Under the pieces are notes generated by a model that saw nothing but the letters and a program-made list of their open reading frames with translations, ran no database searches and had not been told where the DNA came from. This document shows positions 1 to 11,300 of a stretch of 64,000 bases of DNA, in pieces. This DNA comes from Phlegmacium glaucopus (lineage: Eukaryota > Basidiomycota > Agaricomycetes > Agaricales > Cortinariaceae). Positions within the stretch are counted from its first letter, which is position 1. The number at the start of each line of letters is the position of its first letter. Location: positions 59,679 through 123,678 of the forward strand of contig MU130028.1 of NCBI GenBank assembly GCA_015039465.1, read 5' to 3'. A program made the position numbers and the translations under genes.

Positions 1-37
1 TTAAATAAAACTAAGTCATAATATAAAACTAAGTCAA

Positions 38-137
38 TTGTATGGTGCGTCGTCCATTTTTTTGTCATCGTTCATTTGTTTGTTGTCATTCATTTGTTTG
101 TTGTCGTTCATTTGTTTGTTGTCGTTCATTTGTTTGT
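38..137. repeat. 18-bp tandem repeat inside the hAT element
   Basis: About five head-to-tail copies of a unit close to GTTCATTTGTTTGTTGTC. A shorter related run is at 26220-26290 in the second hAT copy, so it belongs to the transposon. The apparent ORFs on both strands here are just the translated repeat. Confidence 0.85.
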
Positions 138-539
138 CATCGGTTTGTTGTTGTTCTTTGTCCACGTCGACCTTGAGAAAAAAAAATGAGGGTCTAAGTG
201 ACCTCAACTGGCCAACAAGAAAGCAATCAGTAAAAAGGGAAAGTAACGAACATTCTGGTGTGAAAGATACATTACATAGTAGCATAAAAGGGAATACAAT
301 ACAAGCTCACCTCTATCCACCGCGATGCTTGGAAATCGCGGCGGTATGATCATTCATACTTGAGCTATTTTGGAATGCTACTAGTAACTAGCCTGGAAAG
401 TAATAAATTAACTGAGACAAGTTTTATGTGGGATAGAAACACTTACAAAGCAAGTACAAGTCACAAAACCTTCCCAAGAATGCTTGAATGAGATCAGAGC
501 AGTGTCTTCGTGCGTTCATCGTCATTCATTTGTCATAGT

Positions 540-745
540 TGCTGTTCTTTCGTTGTAGTCATTGTTTGTTTGTTGTAATGGTTATTTGTTTGTTGTAGTT
601 CTGTCGTTGTAGTTATTGTTCTTTTGTAGTCATTGTTTGTTTGTTGTAGTCGTTATGCATTTGTTGTAGTTATTGTTTGTTTGTTGCAGTACATTGTTTG
701 TTTGTTGTAGTTGTTATTTGTTTGTCATAGTTGCCATTTGTTCGT
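540..745. repeat. Degenerate TTTGTTGTAGT repeat tract in hAT
   Basis: Irregular tandem copies of TTTGTTGTAGTNATTG-like units without an open frame, lying in the non-coding 5' part of the hAT element. Confidence 0.7.
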
Positions 746-1138
746 CGTTCATGGCGTCCGGTAAAGAATGGACTGGTTTTTGACGGGGGGAGGGGGGGAG
801 GCCCGGGAGGGATATAGTAGTAAGATCATAGACAGGCTGTGAATGCGGAATGAGACGGTGATGAATTTGCAGGGCAACTGTTCACAGTTAGCCCTGGTTG
901 ACCCGTTCAATGAGAAGATTCTTAGCATCTAAATTAAGTGGTTTAAGATGAGACACAAAAGAACAAATGGATTTAACTTACAGGATGCACAAGTGTGCTC
1001 ACTAGGACTGGAGCCAGAGGGAGAGATAAGGAGAGATAATGCCTTGAGGCATCGGCGTGGTCTCACATGGAGTTGGAGATTGAATTGTACTAAGCCGGTG
1101 TTGGCCGTCGTTTCAAACTTTATCGCATCCACTCAGTA

Positions 1139-1200
1139 TCCACACCACATCAATAATTCCCCCCACATCAATAATTCCCCCCACATCAATAATTCCCCCC
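1139..1200 (+). repeat. 17-bp triplicate just upstream of the hAT ATG
   Basis: Three consecutive near-perfect copies of CACATCAATAATTCCCC end 9 bp before the start codon at 1209. The second hAT copy has only one related unit (about 27300-27320), so the triplication is specific to this copy. Confidence 0.7.
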
Positions 1201-1208
1201 CCTTTGTT

Positions 1209-4200
1209 ATGGATTCGGACAACCCTGCCCTCGATGCCAATGGGATGCTGAAAGATGCGTCCGAAATCGATTTTTTTAACTCGCCTTCCGACAAACAGCC
1301 CCTCGCATGTCCAATGACAACGGATCAGGACTCTGACAGCAGAAATAGTGGGTCCAACTCAGAGACCTCAGAACCGATACCTCGCGGGCTCAAGGGCAAA
1401 CAACCGGCCACCATAGTAGCTGGTAAGCGTGTTTGGAGGGCGACAAGCAAGGCAAGAATGCAGAAAGGAAAGTCAGGAAAATTCTTTGAGAAAAACTTTA
1501 TTGGTGAGTCGTTTTCTCTATTCATTCTTGATGACTACTAACACATATGATTGCTTTTAGTGGATTCACCCACCCCTTCCGGGTCTAGCCATTTTTTCAA
1601 GAAACACTTCATAGGTACAATTTTATTTATTTTTCTTATGGATGAGTATTGATGTATAGCTCTGATTTAGTGGGCTCACCTAATGCTTCTGGCTCTAAAC
1701 ATGCAAGAAAAGTGCGTATGATTTGTAATTATCCTATTAAAATTTATTAACACAGCCTGTAGGCCCACCAAAGTCTCGAAAATGTGCTGCGTCATCTGTA
1801 AATGCAATAAGCGCCGCCAAACAAGCACATACAATGGCAGAATCCAAGTCCGACGGCACAGACAGAAGTACAAATGAGATGACAACTCAAAAACGCATAG
1901 CATCATCTGCAGATACAACCAATGCAGCCAAACGACCAACAACAATTGAAGACGAATCAGATGCGGAAGATATAACGGCCCTTGATGACGATGAAGCTAC
2001 CAAATACACAAGCAACATCGACAATGAAAAGGATGATGATCCGGTCGCTGAATACGAGAAAATGAAAGAAACCTTCCAGAAGGTTCATAAAGTATATTAT
2101 CACTTCTTTGTCAGTACTGATATAACTAATCAACTATTTATTATTTCAGGCCCCCCAGAAGCACCGACACAGAGGAAATGACCCACACACCCAAGATTTA
2201 TGCGTCATGTATACAAAATGTGCTCAAAAAGTTGATGGAAAAACCCTTGAGGGCCATACATGTAATGTTTGTGTGTAAGTAATATTATTCTTCTAGACTT
2301 ACAGTTTTAATTTAATTTATTCAGGGAGAATAAAGCATCTAATTCCTTTATGACCGGAGGTAACTCTTCTTTATGGAAGCATATATCTCGGTATGTGCTA
2401 TCATTTATATTCTTTTCCTTTTTTAATATGTTATTTGATTAGTAATTGGGAAACTCATGGAGAGAAATATCTCCGCAAGTGCAAGAATTTGAAGATTGAG
2501 CTGAATCCTATGTGTCTACCTGAAAAGGATGACAAAAAATCTGGTAACAAAACTAATCAACAAACTGATCTCAAGGATTATGTTACTGCTATTCCAAAAT
2601 GGACCAAAGAAGGTCTTCTCGAGGATATTCTCGAGTTTGTGGTCCAAGATGATCAGGTATCATTCTCTATATTATCTATAAAATTATATCTAATATTTTA
2701 TTATATCAAGTCTTTTATGGTTGTTGATAAGGGGTTTTCGCCGTCTCCTTCAGTACCAGCGCCCAGCTACCAAGGATAGTGATATTCCTCACCGACAAAA
2801 ACTCCGTGATGAAGTGATTGAAAAGGCCAAAATTGCGATTCAATGTTTAACGGAACATTTTGCGGTAAGGTTTTCAATATTCTTTGTGTTATAGTATCCT
2901 TACTTTGATGTTTTAGACCATACCTAGCCAAATTTCCATTACATTCAACACATGGACTTCAAAATCATATGATCCATATCTGGCGGTAACAGCTCACTAT
3001 ATTGATGCTCCACCTAATCAACCCTTTGATTGGGAGCTTAAGTCACGGTTACTAGGCTTTCAGGAAATTCAAGGGAATCATGGGGGTGCTAATCTTGCAG
3101 TGACTACACTGCGTGTTCTTGATCAATATGGTATCCGAGATAAAGTAAGTTATTTTTTCTCTTCTTTTGAATTGATAATAATTTTTACTTTACTCTAGCT
3201 TGGTTGGGCAACATCTGATAATGCTTCTGCTAATGATAAAGCTATGCGTTCCCTCCAACGTGTCCTTGAGCAGCCCTTGGCTAGGACTTGGACCGCTCAA
3301 CAACGTCGAATAAGGTTAGTACAAATCCTTTTCTTTAATCTAGATACTAATATAATTTAGATGTATGGAGCATACTGTTTACCTTGCTGCCAAAGCTTTT
3401 CTTGAGGAGATACATCCTCGTCCACCTAAAAATCAGCATACAACAAAGAATGGTACAGCTACTGTTGAAGATGAAGATGATGGGGGTGGGGTTAACTGGA
3501 CGGTTGATTGGACTTATCTTGAGGAGCTTTCAGATGATGAAGAGGTTGATGAAGCTATTGAGTATCTTCCAGGTGATATTCTTGGAAAGGTTCTTGCTTT
3601 GGTTAATCAGGTATTTTGGTTATTTTATTTATTATTAACCATTGCTAAAAAGAAAGTAGATTCAACTCTCTCCACAAGCCAAAGTATACTTTGGTATAGT
3701 TTGTGAAGAAGAAGATTTACCTCCTCTCCAACTAATCAAATGGATTCAAACATGATGGGGCTCAATGTTTGACCTCATTGAGCAATTTATTCAAAATAAA
3801 TCAGTTTGTAATCTTTTCTATATTTGTTTTCTGTTTTAATTGTGTTCTTTAGGCTATCAATAAATTTTGCCTAGTTGCAGACGTCTCTAACAAGGTTCCA
3901 AAGCTTAACAAGAAGCAGTATGCTGATTATCAACTGACAGCTGGCGAGTGGAACTTGCTTGAGCTCATAAAAGAAGTTCTTCATGTATGTTTATTCTTTT
4001 ATTTTACAAGACTTTATTTATATTTCTCTTAGCATCCTCGATCCGTTCAATCAGAATTTTCCTCTGAAACTGAACCTACTCTCTGGAAAACCCTTCCAAT
4101 TTTGGAATGTCTTCAAGAGAATTGGGAAACACTAGCTAAGCAGAAGAAGTTTGCACTGGTTAAATCTGCTATTGGAAAAGGTTTAGAAAAGCTTAGAAAA

Positions 4201-5008
4201 TGGTATATGACCCATTGATGAGAGCGATACTTATTTTATTTGTTTGGGTAAGCAATTATATCTTTTTTTTAAAGTCTATATACTTACTTGAGCTAGCGTT
4301 ACAACCTTCTATCAAGCTTGCATATTGTAAGAAGATGTGGGATACAGAATATTATGATGCTGGTTATGAAGCGCTCAAAAATACAGTATGTTCACTTTTA
4401 CTATTTAAAAAACCTTACTAATTAATTATATTTAGTTTAATGACTATTATAAACCACCAAAAAAAGCGATTTTGAAGGAGGCGTCTACATCTTCAGCTAA
4501 TTGTTTGAATTTTCTCTTCTTTCAATATTCTTTCTAACTTATTTTTATCAGCTGGTTCTTACTCCAAGAGTTATGCTTCAGATTGGATACAAGCTAGTAT
4601 CCGATCTCAAGTAGAGGATCAACAAGCAGCTTTAGATCCACAGAAAGAGTTACATGATTATCTTCAGAGTCCATTAGAAGAAACATCTAATCCAGTTTGC
4701 TGGTGGGGAGTAAGTTCTTATTTTATTGCTTTATCATTTACTCATTGATATTATAGTATCATTCAAAACAATATCCCACTTTATCTTGTATAGCCAGAGA
4801 TTATTTGGCTATTCAAGGATCTTCAGTAGCATCTGAAAGATCACTTCCAAGCAGTGGCCAGACTGATACCTTACATCGTAATCATACTGACCCAACTCTC
4901 TTTGGGTATACTCAAATACTCAAAAGTGCATATAAAACTGACCTTCTCAGTGCAACTGTAGAGGCAAAGGGTCATGAGCCTTCAGATTGGATAGATGTTG
5001 ATGTCTAG
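1209..5008 (+). pseudogene. hAT-family transposase, intron-rich and inactivated
   Basis: A cut-and-paste transposase in at least a dozen exons with 45-80 bp GT-AG introns. The N-terminus is Ser/Asp-rich (MDSDNPALDANG); this start matches the second copy at 27330. A BED-like zinc finger follows at about 2240-2500 (CNVC, then H-x5-7-H). The DDE core begins at about 2930 with ITFNTWTSKSYDPYLAV. SDNASANDKAM (second Asp) is at about 3215, and the hAT C-terminal dimerisation block with SSVASERSLPSSG is at about 4820-4860. The first catalytic Asp, expected in the FDxWTS motif, reads Asn. A one-base frameshift near 4205 puts TGA TGA in frame. No autonomous function is expected. Confidence 0.88.
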
Positions 5009-5236
5009 TAGTATAAAGCGACAATTTTGAATATACTGGATTTTTATTTTTTTTTGCTCTTAAAACAATCAGTTCAGTTGGTTTGAACCGGTTCTTGAAC
5101 TGAACTGAACTGATAGAACTGGTTCTACCAGTTCAGTTCTCAGTTCAGTTCAGTTCAGAAAAAATTTAGTCAGTTCAGTTCTCAGTTCAGCAGAAAGTGC
5201 CACTGAACTGAACTGAACTGAACTTTGGCATCACTA

Positions 5237-5481
5237 CGATTAACTCTCTTGCTTCAGCTGTACGAGAGTCTGGATTAACTGACCCTGTTGCTAAACTTTG
5301 ACAAGAAGCTATCCATCACATGTCAGACGGAGACGACGGTCTCTCAGCCAACGATAAGATTACTTTAATCAACTTATTTTGGAAATATTATGCAGCCGTT
5401 CAAACCTATGTTGCACTCCTCAAACACGATGAGCTTAGGCAGCCATGGTTAGAAAAGCAGCTACGGGAGTTGCAGGGCTAG
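5237..5481 (+). pseudogene. C-terminal fragment of a Myb/SANT-like protein (Harbinger accessory gene)
   Basis: Reading in from the hAT terminus gives one internal stop and then a continuous stretch containing LINLFWKYYAAVQTYVALL and LRQPWLEKQL, ending at TAG 5481. This resembles the C-terminus of the Myb/SANT-like protein that accompanies fungal PIF/Harbinger transposases (from family knowledge, not searched). Its convergent position next to the Harbinger transposase half at 5657 supports this. The N-terminal part is cut off by the hAT insertion. Confidence 0.5.
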
Positions 5482-5656
5482 TTCTCAATGCCCATCTTAT
5501 TTGTTTTTGTTGCTGTTACTAGTATATGTTGTATGTAGGACCTATGCTGTATTTCTTGCAATGTTATCTCAATGACTTCAATATTCACACCGAAACACTT
5601 GTATTGGGGGGGGAAAGGCATAAGACATATACAAAAAAAAGTTCATCGCCAACCGC

Positions 5657-6223
5657 TCAATCATCAACTTCTGCATCTGATTCGTCTCCTGAGTCATCCT
5701 CAACACTGATAGCCCTTTCTTGACAGATTGCTAGGTAGTTGTCCCACATGGCCTGAGCAATGTGATCTTGTTTTGTTGATGGTGTATTGATCTCAGCAGC
5801 AACGGCAGCAGAAGCTTCATGGTCGTGGTCCACTCGTGTATCATTGTCTGTGTCATCATTATCTGTGAGAGTTTCATTTTCAGCTGGATCATGTAAACAA
5901 ATGAAATTGTGGATGGCACATAGCGCTGCAGGCATTCTAGCCTGGATCTGTAGACTGTACTCAGGAGCAAGGAGAAGGATCCGGAAACGGTGTTTCAAAA
6001 CCCCAAAAATGCGCTCGACAACATTGCGAGCTGATGCATGACGAAGGTTAAACAATTCTTCCTTGTTTCTTGGCCTATAAACAACATAAAATTTGCAGAT
6101 TGATAGTAATGAAATAAGAAATGTACCTGGTGTTGGCACGACCCCATTCAGCCAGATGATAATGTACTGCGCGATAGGGAATAAGAAGCTGGTTGCAAGA
6201 CACATATGATAGCCCATTCCTCA
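5657..6223 (-). pseudogene. PIF/Harbinger DDE transposase, 3' (C-terminal) half
   Basis: The minus strand from about 6220 reads LLIPYRAVHYHLAEWG, an intron at about 6124-6074, then RPRNKEELFNLRHASARNV, VERIFGVLKHRFRIL and CALCAIHNFI, and an acidic tail to the stop at 5657. The Glu in NVVERIFG is the third acidic residue of the DDE nuclease. It lacks the first two Asp, which are in the matching 5' half at 23442-24262. The break coincides with the terminal inverted repeat of a large insertion. The ATG at 6217 lies in the wrong frame for the first exon, so this half has no start of its own. Confidence 0.85.
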
Positions 6224-6429
6224 GGTCAAAGACTGAAAGGTGAAAACACATTATGTACGGTTGTAGTCCGAACAGCGGAGTGAGCTCATAGCTGGGATAT
6301 GTCCATTATAGACCGGTGAGCTGATGACCTCTACCAAGGCAGTCGGATGGCCCACCAGCCAGGACCGGCTACCCTTTCTGAACCAAAGAATGATGTTGGA
6401 GCTGAATGGAGAAGCTGATCGGGACTGAG

Positions 6430-7002
6430 TGTTAAGTTCAAGAACTCTATTCTGGAGTATTGGATGGAGTTTGATCGGAACGGAACCACAGAACAGGAAA
6501 GGACTATAGCCTCAGTGTATATGCTGTGCTACCCTAAACCTTTGTGTCCTAATTTCGGAGTAAGAACAGAATGGAGTGGAACTGGAAGTTGCAGTAACTT
6601 AGAGGAAGACAAGGAGGAGGAAACTATGTTGATATTTGAACTGAGGGAAAACATACAAGTTCAAGTACTTAAATAATAAAAGGAAGTGCAACTGAAATAT
6701 AAAGTATAAATATAAAGTGCTGCATTCTGCTCCCAAAAGGTCCTGCATTCTTGGGGTGAATAATCCATGGCTGGTGTGCTGACTAATAGTGGGAATGTGA
6801 TGACAAAGAAATAGTGGTAGTGGCGAAGAAGTGGTAATGGGTGTGGAGTATAGACGGAGGGACCAGAATGACACGGAGAAGTCTTGGAGTTGACCATAGG
6901 AGGAGTAGTTTGGGATGTGAGGGAAAGCACTGTACAGAGTATGGACTACCGGAGACAACTCCGATGGAGCTGGACCAGAGTAACATATGACAGAATGTAA
7001 CA
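6430..7002 (-). repeat. 3' LTR of the Gypsy element
   Basis: Starts TGTTAAGTTC and ends GAATGTAACA on the plus strand; preceded by target duplication CTGAG. Homologous along its whole length to 13957-14529 and to solo LTRs at 37325, 38782 and 51508. Confidence 0.93.
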
Positions 7003-7035
7003 GTACCTCCCTGTCAAGGCTGAGACCCTCGAGGC

Positions 7036-7072
7036 CACGTGATGGTCTGTGCGTGGTTGACGTGGTATAAAG
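7036..7072 (+). promoter_or_regulatory. Core promoter of the antisense zinc-cluster gene
   Basis: A CACGTG E-box (7037-7042) and a TATA box TATAAAG (7066-7072) lie just inside the Gypsy 3' LTR on the plus strand, about 63-98 bp before the ATG at 7135. Spacing and strand fit the antisense gene and not the Gypsy transcript. Confidence 0.55.
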
Positions 7073-7134
7073 ACTGTCGGAGACTGGTTGGTGACTCTAC
7101 ACTTAACTTCACAAAAAACCCCATCCTCAAAACA

Positions 7135-8178
7135 ATGAACTCGAACAATAGAGCTGGCCCCTCCCTGCCTCCGGCTTCACAACGAGCAAAGCTCGAAGAA
7201 GCACGGGAGCGTAGGTGGAAAGAGCGGGAGGAGGAGGAGAGGCAGGAAGAAGCCGAGATCGAGGAGGCTTGGAGGCTTGAGGAGGAGGAGAGACAGAGGG
7301 TGGAAGTGGAGAGACAGAGGGTGGAAGCAGAGAGACAGAGGGTAGAGGCGGAGAAATGGAGAGTAGAGGTGGAAAAGAAGAGAAAAGAGGAGTTGCAACG
7401 GAGGCAGCAGGAGGAGGAGCAGAGGAAGAGAAAAGCGGAGGCAATCGCGGTTGACAACGACAACGATGAAGAAGAAGAAGAAGAAGGAAATGGAATGGAG
7501 CCAGGGCCAAGTGCCCCGAAGAAAAGAAAAACAAGCAACAAAGTAAGTGGTTCAAAAAATAGAAACAGAATAAGACTAACGGAAATAACATAGGAGGTCT
7601 TTCAGACCAAAACAAAGAAAAACCGGGCGTGCAGCCGGTGTAACAACGCACACGAGGTGTGCTACGAAAAGAGCAGTGGGCCAGGGTGCTGGCACTGCTA
7701 CCAATGGAAAATCACATGCAGCTTGGTCGGAGGGAAACAGAAGATGAAGGAACGGACAGAGGAACGGAGTGGAAAGAAGGACAAGGGAAAAGGGAAGGAG
7801 ATAGTGCCAGAGGTAGACGGAACGGAGTTGTTGATAGAGGGGCTGGAAATGATTGGAGGGTTGTTGAGGAAGATGGTGGAGATGCAGGAGGCGATGAGGT
7901 ACGCGATGGAAGTGTGGATGAGGTGGGAGATAGAAAGGGAGAAACAGGAGATAGAAAAGGATAAATGGGAAGAAGCTAGGAGAGAAGAGGAGAGAAAATG
8001 GAAGGAGGTGACAAAAGCGGAGAAGGTTGTAGAAACGGAGATGCAAGAGGAGACGGAAGAAGAGGAGTCAGATGACGGGGAAGAGTCAGAGGTGGAAGGA
8101 GGATTGGGAGCCGAGACGGAGAGGACAGAAGGAGCAGAGGAAGAAAGGATAGAAGAAGTAGAAAAAACAAAAGAGTAG
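7135..8178 (+). CDS. Zn2Cys6 coiled-coil protein encoded antisense within the Gypsy element
   Basis: Two exons with one intron (GTAAGT at 7542 to AACATAG at 7592). Exon 1 starts MNSNNRAGPSLPP, then about 100 residues of charged Glu/Arg coiled coil with VERQRVEAE-type repeats, a poly-Glu run and a basic KKRKTSNK nuclear-localisation-like end. Exon 2 opens with basic residues and a zinc cluster: CSRC, six residues, C, eight residues, CWHC, six residues, C. This fits the fungal Gal4-type spacing Cx2Cx6Cx5-12Cx2Cx6-8C. A second helical charged region and an acidic tail follow to TAG 8178. Both exons are open although the opposing Gypsy pol is full of stops. Inferred role: DNA-binding or regulatory protein carried by the retroelement. 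The ATG at 7135 was chosen over 7039 because the TATA box lies between them. Confidence 0.68.
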
Positions 8179-8394
8179 AATAAAAATAAGTTGTATATAA
8201 TTTTGTTTTTTGTTTTTTTGTTTTTGTTTTGTCTTGATAAAAAATAATGTTTTCTTGAACTTTGTTTTGTGAAACAGAAGAGTAAGATAACAGAATGGAA
8301 AAGAACGGAAAAGACATGGAAAGGAACAGAAAAAGTAACGAAAGAGACGGAACAGGAATCAAGAGAGCGGAAGAGGTCTGGGTTTAGCCGGATA

Positions 8395-11300
8395 GCTCTG
8401 GTGGAAATCAGCAACAAGTTCGGACGCATGTCCTAATTCATTAGCTGGTAACCAGGAAGTTTCTTCATCGGTACCTTCATAGCCAGACCACTTGACTAGG
8501 TACAGAAGTTTGCATACATGTCATCTGTTATCCAATTTAGAGTCCAAAATTTCGGAGACCTCGAATTCCTGCTCTCCGTCAATGATGACCGGAGGAGGCG
8601 GAGGTTGAGTACGATCCGGAATAGTGTTTGGAATGGAGAGCTCTAGCATGGAAGCATGGAAGACGGGATGGACGGCACGCATGTTGTTGGGAAGACAAAG
8701 GGTCCAGGACAAAGGACCTGCCTGAGCAATAATCTCATACAGACCAAGATACTTCTCAGAGAGTTTCTTTGAAGGTCTGGTCGTACGGAAGAATTGTGCT
8801 TTGACAAAGGCTTGATCTCCAACCTTGAAGTCCAGAGGAGGAATCCGATGTTTGTCCATGGAACATTGGTATTGTTCCTGGGAAGTAAGGATAGCTTTTC
8901 GGAGTTCCTCGTGGAGTTCATTAAGGTCTGTAATGTACTTGTGAGCACGGGAGGAGACGAGGTCGTACTCTGGATGGATAGTGATAGCCGGATCGTAGCC
9001 TTTGTTGGCAAAGAACGGAGATACACCGGTAGTGGCACTCGGAGTATTGTTGTAGGAGAATTCCGCTAACGGAAGTGAACTCCAGTTGTCTTGCTGATAG
9101 TTGCAGTAGATGCAGATGTATTATTCCAAGGTTTGGTTGACGTGTTCCATTTGTCCATCACCTTCCGGGTGGTATCCGGAGGTGAAGTGCAACTTCATGT
9201 TGAGGGCTTTTCTGAGGGATCTGAAGAAGTGAGATACAAACTCGGAACCGTGATCAGACGTTACTTGGGATGGAACACCATGCTTGGAAAACATGTGGAT
9301 GACAAATAGTTCAGCAAGTTGAGCGGAAGTGATGGTGTTGTATGTGGGGATGAAAATGGATTGTTTTGTGAAATGGTCTACTACAACTAAGACCGCAGTG
9401 AAACCTTCGGAGTCCAGATGGTGTTCAATGAAATCTATGGAGATAGAGTCCCAGGGACGGGATGGAACAGGGAGTTGTCAGAGTAAGCCGTATGGTTTGT
9501 GACATTTGGCTTTAGACCGAGAACAGGTGGTGCAAGTCCTACAATAGTCAGTAACAAAAACACAAACACTGGGCCAAGTATATTCTCGACAGATAACCGC
9601 AAGAGTTCTATTGACACCAAAATGTCTGGAGACAGGATGGTCATGATAATAACGAAGGACACGGAGCCGAAGATCTCTGGAATCTGGAACATAGATCTGT
9701 TGATCAATCCGGATGAATCCGGAAGAGTCCTTTGACCATCTAGCATACTTCGGATTGTCTAGATCCGATAAGTAGGACTGTGCAAGGGGATCCGTGGAAA
9801 GAGTGGAAAGAGTCCCCTTGTTGAGCTCTTTGACATCCATGGTAAAGACACCATGGAGTACAGTGGGAAGTAATGAAGTAGCTCGGAGAGAAGCAGAAAG
9901 TTGTTCGGAAGAAAAGATAGGTTTGAAATTGTGTGGATTGACTTCACCGTAATCTTTCCCTCCCTCCTTTAGATAGAGGTCAGGATGACGAGTCAGCGCA
10001 TCTGGCTTTGTTCCGAGACGGCCTGGGTGAAATTGAATAATCATGTTGAAAGCGGAAAGGTACTCCAACCACTGGGCTTGACACCAGGATAAGATTTTGG
10101 TGGTCGAGAAATACTCTAGATTCTATATGGTCAGTAACCACATCAATTGGGAAACTAGCACCTTCAAGGTAGTGATGCCAAGCTTTAAAAGCTTCAAAAA
10201 TGGCGAGCAACTCCTTGTTGTGAATGTCGTAATTCAATTCTGCACTGGAAAAGGTACGAGAATGATATGCGATGGGATGGATTTCTCCATTGGAATCACG
10301 GTGATATGATTTAAATCTGCATAAGCATGGTTTTTGCAATTTTTATCTATTATTTCAGCATAAATATTAATTAATGCACCAATAACTGGTTAATACAACT
10401 GATAATAAACAAGGGAATCAGAGTTGTCTACCCTACAACTGCTGATTAGACCTATTACTGTGTGACTTAAATGCATATAGTTAATAAGTGTGGTCAATAG
10501 ACTATCATTTGTTACACTACAAATTGCATGTCTGGATTAAAAACCAATAAATCCATGAATATCCTTATAGACTTGGCACAGGAAAAGTTAAATAAACAAT
10601 ATTGGGTTAGCAAATGTCATGGGGTGTGATTGTGGAGCAACAGAATATTATTAATAAATATTCAGGGGAAGGTTGGTGCCCTAGCAACAGTGGAAGCAGA
10701 ATACCAAGATAGTGGAACCATGTGATTGTGTGGGAATCATGATGATTAAGGATAGGGGGAGTGCTGAACAATCATAAAGATTGTTTCCAGGCACAATAGG
10801 CACAGTTACCATCAAGAGGGGTGGAAACTACCTAAAATTAGTAACATGGGGCTAAAAATAGAACAACCCCTATATTTCCAGGAACAATGAGTGCACATGG
10901 TGCCAGAACCAAAGTAAGGGTACCAGGAACCAGTATATCTATTTTTGGACATTATCTATTTTTAAATATCTCAAATGTATAAAATACCTCCCAGGGTTTG
11001 TAAATAGTCAGAAAATTGGATTCTTTCTTTCCCCCCTCATTTGCAACCTAGTACAGCTCACTGTCTTAGACATTGAGCAAGAACACTTGTCTTTGAGATA
11101 GTGGACTTGAAAATAAATCAGTTTCTCAGAGTTGTTTGACTTGTTGCAATAATTGTTGAATTGTTGTAAAAGTTGTTGTTGTGTTAAAGTCATAGCAGAA
11201 GTTTGAGTCTTCTTGTGTATGCAATTGTGTTGAAGTCATAACAGAAGCAAGGGGTCTTCTTGTGTATGCAATTGTGTTGAAGTTGTAACAAAGTCTTGGA

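Larger units (their letters stand above)
1..5236 (+). mobile_element. hAT DNA transposon, right part (left end outside window)
   Basis: The right terminus is visible at 5219-5236 (GAACTTTGGCATCACTA), the same terminal sequence as the complete related element at 25813-28395. Subterminal DNA at 5060-5225 is packed with degenerate GTTCAGTTC motifs, likely transposase-binding repeats. By alignment with the second copy, about 400 bp of the left end lies before base 1. The 8 bases after the terminus (CGATTAAC, 5237-5244) would be the right target duplication, but the left partner is not in the window. The element seems to sit in the accessory gene of a PIF/Harbinger element. Confidence 0.85.

Noticed and set aside
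7014..8429. Long minus-strand frames rich in Ser, Leu and Phe opposite the zinc-cluster gene
   Set aside because: They are antisense shadows of Glu/Lys/Arg codons; they have no domains, and the plus-strand gene explains the open frames.
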